The notes below the pieces were generated by a model. The model was not told the DNA's origin, searched no databases, and saw only the letters and a program-made list of their open reading frames with translations. Below, one piece after another: positions 1-6,731 of a stretch of 8,212 nt of DNA. Every line of letters begins with the position of its first letter. Position 1 is the first letter of the stretch. The translations under genes and the position numbers were made by a program. This DNA is from CAYSLA01 sp964431685 (GTDB lineage: Bacteria > Armatimonadota > UBA5829), in contig CAYSLA010000156.1 of NCBI GenBank assembly GCA_964431685.1, positions 1 through 8,212 on the forward strand, given 5' to 3'.

Positions 1-106
1 AACGATTCCACTGCACGGTGTATCGGGATTTGAGGGTTGGAACACGGCGGTATGGTATGCATCGGCACGGCTTGCGGCACGAAGGCGCCGGGGAACCGCT
101 GCAACA

Positions 107-2101
107 CTACAACTCAGGCAGTCCGATTGATTTCAGGTAGTCGTAAGTGGGATCGTAGTAGCTTGGATATCTCGTTGAATCAGTTGAGCTACCCGGAGGA
201 ACGAAGATGACCATCCCCTGGCGTGCGCGCGTAAGAAGAACACGATACGCGTTCTTAAGGTAGTTTTGTCTGGATTCGCTCTTGATCCGTTGCCATTTGC
301 TTCCCCGAAATGAGAGGTGTCGCCAGCCTTTCCCGGTGTAGGAAAAATCGCCGTCCCACGAAACGCACGTCCAATCAAGTTCCAGCCCCTGCACGTGAAA
401 CTCGGTAGCGACATCCTCGAGATAATAAGATGAGCGCACATCGTCTTTTCCATCCAGGAACCACTTTACGGGATTAACGGGCGTTCGGACATCCATAGCG
501 TATGGTTTTAGTCGTTCGGCCTGCGATGAGACAATGATTCCGTAGCGCTCGTTTCCGCTGGCCTGATCCTGTAGCCACTGTTTGGCAGTTCCGAGATCAC
601 GAGTCAGCACGATCGGGTAGCGATCCTGCAGTTCCTGAAGCAGACTCTGTGCTCGTTTGCCCTCGCAATCGAGCAGTGTCTTGACAAACTCCGAGACCTT
701 TTCGGCACGGAATGATCGCATCGACACGCTTAGGTGCAGTTCTTCCCGATAATGCAGTCTGACACGACCGCTGATCTGACCAAGTACTCTTTCAGCACAG
801 TATTCGCTATCTTTCAAGGCAGGAGAGATGTACAGGTGCCAATCGCCAAATTTGCGTTGCAGAGCCTCGATCCACTCGCTGATACCGGCCTCGCCCGTGT
901 TTATCTCCTGACCTCCTACTACTAGGCAAACGATCACCGCCCAATCCTGGCGTCGATCCATGCACGAGATCAGAAACTCCGGTTCTGACACATTGAAATC
1001 GCGCAGCCCCTTCTTGCGACTCATGAAAGAAGCGGTCTGCTCTCGGTTCCACGCGCGCTGAGCCTCGTCAAACAGCGCCACGTGGTCAACAGGGGGCTTG
1101 TTGCTCCGCAGCGATTCGTCCCTGAAATGATGAACGTTCTGGATGAATGCCTTCACCTGCGCCGCGGCATCACCTTTTCGTATCTTTGAGCCTTTCACTC
1201 GCTCTCGCTGAACGGTATCTCTCGCCAAAGCTTCTCGCAAAATGGCCACGAGAGGTCCATTGCCGGAAAGGAACACGCTGTGGAGTTCGCTCTGGGGATC
1301 ATTATACCTGGTCGCGATGTCAAGGCCGACGAGCGTCTTGCCCGCACCCGGCACTCCGGTAACGAAGCAGATAGACTTGTGACCCGACGATCTAGACTCC
1401 TCAATGATATGCGCAATCTGTCTAGAAGTCTTGGCGAGGTTTATCGCCCCAGCATCACTACGTGAGATGTCGGCCACTCCGTGACCGGCATAGAGCGCCC
1501 TTGCTGCCTCGATGATAGTCGGGGCCGGGCAATATCGGGATTCCTCCCATGTCCTTGAATCAATAGCGCTCTCGGGCAACAGGTTTATTATGTTTGTAAT
1601 GACTGAGCCCAGATTCTCAGCATTCGCACACACCGTCTGGAAAAGACCGGTCTCTCTCGCGTGTGGCACCAGTTCACAAGGTCTGTCTGTGGCGCGTGAG
1701 GCAACGAGAATCGGAACAACCGACAGATTATGGCTGGCTTCGTGAAAGTACTTGAGGTCGATCGCGTAATCGTAGGCTTGATCAATGTCACTGCGCAAGT
1801 GCTCTGTAGCACCAACCTTGAACTCCAACGCAAGGACGATCCCATTCGTCAGGACTACAGCATCAACGCGATGACCCATCCGGGGGATTGCAAACTCGAG
1901 GTGCAAAACACCTGTTCGTCCCGCCAGTGATTTGCGTATGATGGACATTTCTTCGAGCCACGCATCAACCTGAGTCGGTATTACGCCAAATGGGCTCTCC
2001 TTTGTGAGCTGAGCCAGGATATCATTTTCGGAGGCCCTCTGAAAGGCGGATATAGTGTTTCTATACCAAGATCGTTTCAGATGAGGAGTGGGAGCTGGCA
2101 T
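107..2101 (-). CDS. PD-(D/E)xK nuclease-like / DUF2075 SF1-type helicase-ATPase fusion
   Basis: Predicted nucleic-acid-acting ATPase of 664 aa. Numbered from the chosen start, the N-terminal region carries a nuclease-like pattern: D80 in RVDAVV, E93 and K95 in LALEFKVG, then Q108 and Y112 in IDQAYDY. This is the D...ExK...QxxxY layout of PD-(D/E)xK nucleases. The DUF2075 core follows: Walker A GVPGAGKT (249-256), Walker B LFDEAQ (D345, E346), a GGQEIN block near 396-401, a late QGLELDW segment (571-577), and YRVLLTRAR (619-627), which resembles SF1 helicase motif VI with its arginine finger. All core motifs are intact. There is no signal peptide or membrane segment, so it is cytoplasmic. An upstream in-frame ATG at 2185 would add 28 residues, but AGGAG at 2108-2112 sits 6 nt before the ATG at 2101, and the extra residues look unlike a domain. 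It stands alone, with no partner gene in view. A role in phage defence or DNA/RNA repair is inference; the family assignment is well supported. Confidence 0.86.
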   Translation of the reverse strand: MPAPTPHLKRSWYRNTISAFQRASENDILAQLTKESPFGVIPTQVDAWLEEMSIIRKSLAGRTGVLHLEFAIPRMGHRVDAVVLTNGIVLALEFKVGATEHLRSDIDQAYDYAIDLKYFHEASHNLSVVPILVASRATDRPCELVPHARETGLFQTVCANAENLGSVITNIINLLPESAIDSRTWEESRYCPAPTIIEAARALYAGHGVADISRSDAGAINLAKTSRQIAHIIEESRSSGHKSICFVTGVPGAGKTLVGLDIATRYNDPQSELHSVFLSGNGPLVAILREALARDTVQRERVKGSKIRKGDAAAQVKAFIQNVHHFRDESLRSNKPPVDHVALFDEAQRAWNREQTASFMSRKKGLRDFNVSEPEFLISCMDRRQDWAVIVCLVVGGQEINTGEAGISEWIEALQRKFGDWHLYISPALKDSEYCAERVLGQISGRVRLHYREELHLSVSMRSFRAEKVSEFVKTLLDCEGKRAQSLLQELQDRYPIVLTRDLGTAKQWLQDQASGNERYGIIVSSQAERLKPYAMDVRTPVNPVKWFLDGKDDVRSSYYLEDVATEFHVQGLELDWTCVSWDGDFSYTGKGWRHLSFRGSKWQRIKSESRQNYLKNAYRVLLTRARQGMVIFVPPGSSTDSTRYPSYYDPTYDYLKSIGLPEL

Positions 2102-2107
2102 TGTGGT

Positions 2108-2112
2108 CTCCT
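2108..2112 (-). promoter_or_regulatory. Ribosome binding site deciding the start of the nuclease-helicase gene
   Basis: AGGAG on the minus strand lies 6 nt upstream of the ATG at 2101. The upstream alternative ATG at 2185 has only a GAGG about 4 nt away. The better spacing favours the shorter 664-residue protein. Confidence 0.6.
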
Positions 2113-2246
2113 GCCTGCCATTGCGGATATGCAGTTCCTGATGCGCGTGGCATATTGGTGGTCGCGTTTTCCCGATTAGATCCATCGGACCTCGTATCTA
2201 TGTCTTCTGCCATTCTTGAGGTCCCCTAATGTCGTTCCTGCCTGCC
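2109..2246 (-). repeat. 11-bp direct repeat pair in the leader of the nuclease-helicase gene
   Basis: GGCAGGCAGGA (minus strand) occurs exactly at 2109-2119 and again at 2236-2246. The first copy contains the AGGAG ribosome binding site and the second lies one base downstream of the candidate -10 box. The entry spans both copies. The positions suit a control element, but the motif is low in complexity and chance is possible. Confidence 0.35.
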
Positions 2247-2247
2247 T

Positions 2248-2278
2248 ATCATACTACCAACCATGTGAGCATGTCCAA
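2248..2278 (-). promoter_or_regulatory. Candidate promoter of the nuclease-helicase gene
   Basis: On the minus strand TATGAT (2248-2253) matches five of six bases of a -10 box. TTGGAC (2273-2278) is a weak -35 candidate with a 19-nt spacer, longer than ideal. Transcription would start near 2240, giving a leader of about 140 nt to the ATG at 2101. The 11-bp sequence GGCAGGCAGGA occurs just after this -10 box and again over the ribosome binding site. This is a consensus-based guess only. Confidence 0.25.
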
Positions 2279-2326
2279 TGAATCAAAGAGCAGTGTCGCT
2301 TGATCGACGGCAATCATAGCTCAAAT

Positions 2327-2386
2327 CCCAATCGAGAATCCGTGGAAACTCGCTAAGCAACTTGGCATCGGGATTCTCGGGTTGGG
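2327..2386. repeat. Imperfect inverted repeat, possible hairpin
   Basis: The left arm CCCAA..GAGAATCC (2327-2341) is complementary to the right arm GGATTCTC..TTGGG (2371-2386). This gives 8 plus 5 paired bases around a small internal bulge, with a 29-nt loop. No T-run follows, so it is not a standard intrinsic terminator. It could be the end of a small mobile repeat whose other part lies in the gap. Confidence 0.4.
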
Positions 2387-2435
2387 TCGGGAGTTTTGTG
2401 CATAGTTCCACGCCTCAGCGGACTAACCCGAGTTT

Positions 2436-2535
2436 NNNNNNNNNNNNNNNNNNNNNNNNNNNNNNNNNNNNNNNNNNNNNNNNNNNNNNNNNNNNNNNNN
2501 NNNNNNNNNNNNNNNNNNNNNNNNNNNNNNNNNNN
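2436..2535. other. Assembly gap (100 N)
   Basis: Exactly 100 N, the usual placeholder for a gap of unknown size, so true distances across it are unknown. Its right edge opens directly into a repeated 14-mer (2536-2549), which suggests that repeats broke the assembly. Confidence 0.97.
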
Positions 2536-2701
2536 TGGTGCGCACGGGCCGCTTCGGGACAACTGTCCGCGAAGCATAGAACCTGCGTTCTCCGGATGGG
2601 TGCCGGATCAAGTCCGGCATGACGTGGTTGTCCGGCATGACGTGGTGGTGCGCACGGGCTGCGGCATGACGTTCAAGTCAGGCGGGACGTGGCGGTGCGA
2701 C
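2536..2701. repeat. Cluster of short GC-rich dispersed-type repeats
   Basis: TGGTGCGCACGGGC occurs at 2536-2549 and 2646-2659. An 18-bp unit starting TCCGGCATGACGTGGT is repeated in tandem at 2613-2630 and 2631-2648. A diverged copy of the GACGTGG-GGTGCG block lies at 2686-2701. TGCCGGA-tcaag-TCCGGCA (2601-2619) forms a perfect 7-bp stem with a 5-nt loop. From memory, strings like GGATCAAGTCCGGCATGACG are common intergenic repeats in many bacterial genomes. The copy nearest the sialidase-like gene runs into its last codons. Confidence 0.7.
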
Positions 2702-4448
2702 TGAAGTTCGCGATGGCTTCGGAAGTGCGAATCGCACGGCTGTATAGTCTGAGCGACCTGACTCGGGAATCGATTCTCAGCGTGCTTGAGCCATTGGCGC
2801 TCCGCAGATTGGGGCTGAATCGACCCCACCCGAACTGCCTGGAGTCGCCCCCGTCACAGAGCCTCCCATCGACTACGAACGTAATGATCCTGGGGCCTCC
2901 GTCCACCATCGCCGCCACGTGATGAACCCTGTTAGCCTCTATGATGCCGGGGTCGCAGTCCCAGCGGTTCTCGGTGCGGCCGTCGTTTATGGATAGCTCG
3001 AGCGTTCCCCGCGCTGTGGTGCAAAGTGCGAAACCTCGTCCGTCACTGGTTCGATTGTCCAGCAGGACCTGGTAAGGGGCGAGCGAGTCGAGTTCAACGC
3101 ACAGATCAATCGAAAATCCGGCTCGCAGGTCCTTTGTGCCGTAGTCCGGGCTTTCAATATCCCTGACGACGAAGTCCGGAAGCTCGGGCATCGCCGCTTC
3201 CTGCCCGGAGCATTCGACTATGTCCAATAGAGTTTCGTCTGAGGTCGGGGCAGACTCCGAGAACTGTGCCCAGAGCCCGCTCAGCAGGTCCGGAGCGATC
3301 TCGTGCACTCTCGCCACGTTCTTCTGGGTTTCCGTGACGAAGTAGCGGCCGTCCGCCTCAACAAGGTCCGGGTAGCTCATCCTGATAAACGGATCGTCGT
3401 CGTACAGGACTATCTCGGGCTGTGACCAGACAATGACCCTGCCCTCCGGCGAGTCCCTCTCAACTCCGCCGCAGAGCCACACCGGGTTGCGGTCTTCGTA
3501 GTCGCGGCCGCCGTGGTTGTGGAACCAGTAGAGGTAGTTGCCATTGCCGCACTTCCAGGCGAAGTTCGCTGCGCGCGGGTGCTTCATCGGTCTGCCGTCG
3601 GCGTAAGACTTGTAACGCGGAGTGCTCCAGGAGTGCCCTCCGTCGCGACTGTAGGTTTCCACTGGGTGACCGTCGGTGCTGCGGTAGACGCAGTAGAACG
3701 AGCCATCGCTTAGCACGCAGAAGCTCTGTTCCTCGGCTATCGGGCCTCCGCCAGGCGGGGTGCGCAGGCCCGCCTCGCCATCAGGCAAGGTCTCCCACAC
3801 TATCCTCTCCGGGTCTGACTCGGTCAGTATGTTGCCGCTCTTCAGAAGAACTCCCTCAGTGCGCGTAAAGAATCCGTCACCAAAGCCCCCAACCTTTATC
3901 AGCGGCAGAAAGGCTGCGCCATCGTGCACAAACGGTCTGCCGACATTCCAGAAGAACCTGATCGCTCCGCCGTACACATTCTCCCGGTCTATGTCCATCT
4001 CCCGAACCGGAACCACATATCGCCTCTGAGACCAGGAACGGCCGTGGTCATCGCTGTATTTGAAGACATAATAGCCGAGAGAGTCGACACGCCCGCACTT
4101 GCCAGTCGGATACGGGGGGTTATCTGCGTCGACTTCACGGACATTATCCGAGTTGTGATTGTAGAAGCAGTATACGCGGCCTCCGGGCACCTTCAAGAGG
4201 ACCGCGTACGATGCCTCCGGCCCTCGTGACGGCTCAATATCAACCGGCCCCGACCACGTCCGCCCAAGGTCGGTGCTGCGCATGCACACCACGTGCTGAC
4301 CCGGCTCGCCCTCTTCGCCGGATCCAGTGGTAACGGTGCAGAGCCAAGCCCCGTCATCCGTCCGCACTATGTACGGCTGGTCGCTGTATGACTCCGTGGG
4401 GATTTCAAGCCCTGTCGAAACGTTGCGTTGATCTACGTTCAATGCCAT
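2673..4448 (-). CDS. Sialidase-like BNR/Asp-box protein with C-terminal LamG-like domain
   Basis: Predicted carbohydrate-active protein of 591 aa with a six-bladed sialidase-type propeller. Three Asp boxes (S-x-D-x-G-x-[TS]-W) are visible: STDLGRTW (58-65), SDDHGRSW (132-139) and SRDGGHSW (267-274). About residues 441-583 form a concanavalin/LamG-like beta-sandwich, with the typical segments VHHVAAMVDGG, FVVDGRL and LRLYSRAI, probably for glycan binding. No signal peptide is visible, unlike secreted sialidases, so it may act in the cytoplasm on imported oligosaccharides. The start at 4448 is chosen because GGAG lies 9 nt upstream; ATGs at 4463 and 4619 are weaker, and the latter would overlap the kinase gene. 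It is the last gene of the operon, 31 nt after the kinase stop. The final residues (RTATSRLT) are read from repeat-like DNA. Propellers of this group need not cleave sialic acid, so the substrate is open. Confidence 0.85.
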   Translation of the reverse strand: MALNVDQRNVSTGLEIPTESYSDQPYIVRTDDGAWLCTVTTGSGEEGEPGQHVVCMRSTDLGRTWSGPVDIEPSRGPEASYAVLLKVPGGRVYCFYNHNSDNVREVDADNPPYPTGKCGRVDSLGYYVFKYSDDHGRSWSQRRYVVPVREMDIDRENVYGGAIRFFWNVGRPFVHDGAAFLPLIKVGGFGDGFFTRTEGVLLKSGNILTESDPERIVWETLPDGEAGLRTPPGGGPIAEEQSFCVLSDGSFYCVYRSTDGHPVETYSRDGGHSWSTPRYKSYADGRPMKHPRAANFAWKCGNGNYLYWFHNHGGRDYEDRNPVWLCGGVERDSPEGRVIVWSQPEIVLYDDDPFIRMSYPDLVEADGRYFVTETQKNVARVHEIAPDLLSGLWAQFSESAPTSDETLLDIVECSGQEAAMPELPDFVVRDIESPDYGTKDLRAGFSIDLCVELDSLAPYQVLLDNRTSDGRGFALCTTARGTLELSINDGRTENRWDCDPGIIEANRVHHVAAMVDGGPRIITFVVDGRLCDGGDSRQFGWGRFSPNLRSANGSSTLRIDSRVRSLRLYSRAIRTSEAIANFSRTATSRLT

Positions 4449-4457
4449 CTGAATCCA

Positions 4458-4461
4458 CTCC
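4458..4461 (-). promoter_or_regulatory. Ribosome binding site deciding the start of the sialidase-like gene
   Basis: GGAG on the minus strand is 9 nt upstream of the ATG at 4448. It overlaps the alternative ATG at 4463, which itself has only a weak GAAAG upstream. It falls in the 31-nt spacer after the kinase stop codon, as expected within an operon. Confidence 0.5.
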
Positions 4462-4479
4462 ATTCTTTCGTCAACTGCA

Positions 4480-5508
4480 CTATCCGGCCTGGTTGAGCCA
4501 TAAGCTAAGACGATCGAGCACTTGATCGGGAGCGGCCGTGCCCGTTGTGCCGATCTGCTGAACTGTGATAGACGCCGCCAGATTCGCCACCAGAGCCGCC
4601 TCAACTGGCGTGGCTCCACCCGCGAGAGCGAGCACCGCGGCAGCGGTCACACTGTCGCCCGCTCCCGTTGGATCGACTGGACCTTCGAGCCTGACCCCTC
4701 GGACCACTTCGCAATCGACCCCATCAAAGACGAGTATCCCCTGCTCTGCCCGAGTGAGAAAGACGGGCTTGCCGCTCCGGCCAGAGAGCGTTCGCCCCGC
4801 ATCGAGAACAGACTCATCCGTCGGCTCGAGAACGCCGGCAGATGCCGCGGCGACTGCTTCGTGCTGGTTTGGCTTGATGACAAAACCCGGGTACTCGCTT
4901 ATCCTCCAGCGGCTGTCCGCCCAGAATATGATGTTCGGATGATTCACTGCGAGCTCGGCAAGCCTGGAACCGATGCGGTCAGTAACCGCCCCGCAGTTGC
5001 GCATCTCCACCTGATCGACCACAATGATAGCGTCGACAGACTGCGCGTGCAGGGATCTGGTCAGACTCTCCTCAACCCACTCGGGAAGAGCCTGCCTGTT
5101 CTGCGTGTCGAACCGTTCGGATTCGCCTTCCAGACCGGGCACTCTGATGTTCTGAGGTTTCAGATAGACGGGGGTCATCCGCTCGGGCACCACGAACAGG
5201 CGCTCGATGCCGCAGCCCAGGCTGGTGAGGTCTTGCCGGAGCTCATAGCCCTCGCCGTCATCGCCGCAGAAGCCCAACGCAGTGATGCTGCCGCAGCCCA
5301 GTGACTGAAGATTGCGCACGACGTTGCCCGCCGCACCCGGACTGTGACGAACACGAACCACCTGATGGGCCGTCTTGTTCGTCTCCAGGGAGACCTCGGA
5401 GAGATCAGGGTCGAAGTCGAGATACCGGTCCAGGAAGTAGTCGCCGAACACAGCCACCCGGCGGCTGGCAAACGTCGATAGTAGTTCACGCAGCCTCTCG
5501 TGCGTCAC
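4480..5508 (-). CDS. PfkB-family sugar kinase, HldE/RfaE kinase-domain type
   Basis: Predicted ATP-dependent sugar kinase of 342 aa in the ribokinase/PfkB fold. The N-terminal VAVFGDYFLDRYL (18-30) and SPGAAGNVVRNLQSLG (56-71) resemble the start and sugar-binding glycine region of the D-glycero-beta-D-manno-heptose-7-phosphate kinase domain of HldE. KPNQHE (212-217) gives the NxxE metal motif, and DPTGAGDS (279-286) is PfkB signature 2 with catalytic D285. The protein ends after the kinase domain; the cytidylyltransferase half of bifunctional HldE is absent, and no such gene, GmhA or GmhB is in the window. It begins with GTG at 5508, preceded by GGGAGG with 6-nt spacing, and overlaps the stop of the upstream gene by 4 bases (GTGA), so translation is likely coupled. 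The fold and kinase role are strong; whether the substrate is a heptose phosphate or another sugar is unknown. Confidence 0.88.
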   Translation of the reverse strand: MTHERLRELLSTFASRRVAVFGDYFLDRYLDFDPDLSEVSLETNKTAHQVVRVRHSPGAAGNVVRNLQSLGCGSITALGFCGDDGEGYELRQDLTSLGCGIERLFVVPERMTPVYLKPQNIRVPGLEGESERFDTQNRQALPEWVEESLTRSLHAQSVDAIIVVDQVEMRNCGAVTDRIGSRLAELAVNHPNIIFWADSRWRISEYPGFVIKPNQHEAVAAASAGVLEPTDESVLDAGRTLSGRSGKPVFLTRAEQGILVFDGVDCEVVRGVRLEGPVDPTGAGDSVTAAAVLALAGGATPVEAALVANLAASITVQQIGTTGTAAPDQVLDRLSLWLNQAG

Positions 5509-6626
5509 CGCACACCTCCCAGCTTCTTTATGGTCTGGTAGAGCGCGAGCATGAATGCCCGGTTGTCCAGGCAGATGTAGTCCAGCGCACCGCCCATCCG
5601 GTGGAACGACTTGCAGAACCGCAGGTAGTAGGCGGGGTTGTCCATCGGCGGTTCACCCGCGCTCCAGTCCCAATCACCGCCATCGGCAATATCGACCACG
5701 GCAAGGTAGTAGTCGGACAACGCCTTGCCGTCTCGCTGCAGTGCCAGGTTGTTGGCCATGGACATAGACTTCTCGAAGATCATAGGGGCCATAACAGCCG
5801 AACCAACGGAAAGATGCACCCCACCGCTGAGCCGGCTAACACTGCCGGCATACGATAGAAAGTCGGCGACCGACGCTCGCCCTATCGCCCCTCCGCAGTT
5901 CATCGGGTGCATATAGATGATGTCGTAGCCTATGCCCGGGTGCACGGTGAACGGAATACCGGCGCGATACGCGGCATACTGCACAGAGTAGTCCTTGAAC
6001 GGATGGCTGACGGTGCACCATCCCTCTTTCAGGCCGAGGTTGGATACAAGATAGAGCATGTCCGAACAAGCGCCTAGTGTCTCATCCGGGCTACCGGAGG
6101 CAGCTTCCACAATGCGCTTTCGCAGTTCGGCCGCCGATGGTATCTGCAAGCCGTCATCGGCGATCATCCTGCCCACCGCCTGGCCATACCCGAGCCCATC
6201 CATGCCGCCAACCGCGATGGCCAGATTGATGTAGCGTCCGGTCTCTTCCCAAGTCCCGAACCGACCCTGGGCTGTATTGGCGCGAACGTCTTCGGTGCTA
6301 AGTCCCAGATAGGCAAACTCCCAATCGTGGATCGAACCGGCCCCGTTGGTGGCAACGTGCGTTACCAGTCCCTCCTCGATCATACGGACAACCACCGGGC
6401 CGAGGCCATTTTTCACGAGGTGAGCGCCGTATGTAAGTATTACCGGCCTGCCCGCATCCCGTGCCGCCAGCATACGATCCGCAGTCCTGCTGATCTGCCC
6501 CGTCACCCGATCCGACAGCGCGGGATACGCGTCATCCGGACGAACAGCTATCTTGCGAATATCAAGCTTGTGCTCGCGTTCGCTCAGCGCGTGCATTTTA
6601 AGGGCGCTTCTGTCCAGTCTATTCAT
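5505..6626 (-). CDS. Deoxyhypusine-synthase-like protein of unknown function
   Basis: A 373-aa soluble protein that I place, from memory of motif patterns, in a bacterial family related to deoxyhypusine synthase (a Rossmann-like NAD-binding fold). Suggestive segments are ILTYGAHLVKNGLGPVVVRMIEEG (start near 63), THVATNGAGSIHDWE (89-103), TVHPGIGYDI (227-236) and GGVHLSVGSAVMAPMIFEKS (268-287). Bacteria generally lack eIF5A, so true deoxyhypusine formation is unlikely; relatives use other amines or unidentified substrates. The stop codon overlaps the GTG start of the kinase gene, so the two products probably act in one pathway. The ATG at 6626 is only 5 nt from the second gap, so its ribosome binding site is unseen. 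The true start could be inside the gap or at M11 (6596), since similarity seems to begin near LDIRKI (21-26). The gene is real; the family call is moderate and the function unknown. Confidence 0.75.
   Translation of the reverse strand: MNRLDRSALKMHALSEREHKLDIRKIAVRPDDAYPALSDRVTGQISRTADRMLAARDAGRPVILTYGAHLVKNGLGPVVVRMIEEGLVTHVATNGAGSIHDWEFAYLGLSTEDVRANTAQGRFGTWEETGRYINLAIAVGGMDGLGYGQAVGRMIADDGLQIPSAAELRKRIVEAASGSPDETLGACSDMLYLVSNLGLKEGWCTVSHPFKDYSVQYAAYRAGIPFTVHPGIGYDIIYMHPMNCGGAIGRASVADFLSYAGSVSRLSGGVHLSVGSAVMAPMIFEKSMSMANNLALQRDGKALSDYYLAVVDIADGGDWDWSAGEPPMDNPAYYLRFCKSFHRMGGALDYICLDNRAFMLALYQTIKKLGGVR
5515..5520 (-). promoter_or_regulatory. Strong ribosome binding site for the GTG-started kinase gene
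   Basis: GGGAGG on the minus strand lies 6 nt upstream of the GTG at 5508, inside the 3' end of the preceding gene. It supports GTG as the true start and the 4-base overlap with the upstream stop codon. Confidence 0.7.
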
Positions 6627-6631
6627 ATTAC

Positions 6632-6731
6632 NNNNNNNNNNNNNNNNNNNNNNNNNNNNNNNNNNNNNNNNNNNNNNNNNNNNNNNNNNNNNNNNNNNNN
6701 NNNNNNNNNNNNNNNNNNNNNNNNNNNNNNN
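6632..6731. other. Assembly gap (100 N)
   Basis: Exactly 100 N, a placeholder of unknown true size. It hides the 3' end of the GH36-like fragment and the translation signals, possibly also the true start, of the deoxyhypusine-synthase-like gene. Further genes could lie within it. Confidence 0.97.

Larger units (their letters stand above)
2186..2435. other. Intergenic region left of the first gap
   Basis: No supportable gene lies between the nuclease-helicase gene and the first N-run. The stretch holds the candidate promoter of that gene, one copy of the 11-bp direct repeat, and the imperfect inverted repeat at 2327-2386. I saw no tRNA-like fold. Confidence 0.6.

Noticed and set aside
1..130. 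Two plus-strand frames open from the left edge of the window (ending near 130 and in the 130s)
   Set aside because: Short, entering from outside the window and overlapping the end of the nuclease-helicase gene; the residues show no known motif, so no gene is claimed. Positions 1-106 hold nothing else that I can support.
2102..2185. 28-residue N-terminal extension of the nuclease-helicase protein
   Set aside because: The ATG at 2101 has AGGAG at 6 nt, while the ATG at 2185 has a weaker, closer GAGG. Not fully excluded.
2601..2619. Perfect 7-bp hairpin downstream of the sialidase-like gene as an intrinsic terminator
   Set aside because: No T-run follows on the minus strand, and the hairpin belongs to the repeat cluster.
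2423..2638. Minus-strand reading frame containing MPDLIRHP
   Set aside because: It is a translation of the GC-rich repeat and runs through the N gap; this peptide is a familiar sign of spurious genes called on such repeats.
2613..2648. CRISPR-like array
   Set aside because: Only two adjacent 18-bp copies with no spacers between them; this is a tandem duplication within a repeat cluster.
4449..4619. Longer N-terminus for the sialidase-like protein (ATG at 4619 or 4463)
   Set aside because: The 4619 start would overlap the kinase gene by 140 bp and add an Arg/Trp-rich stretch antisense to nothing useful; the ATG at 4448 has the better ribosome binding site.
4522..5304. 260-codon open frame on the plus strand inside the kinase gene
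   Set aside because: It is an antisense shadow of a clear PfkB kinase gene. The product is rich in Arg, Asp and His with no recognisable domain.
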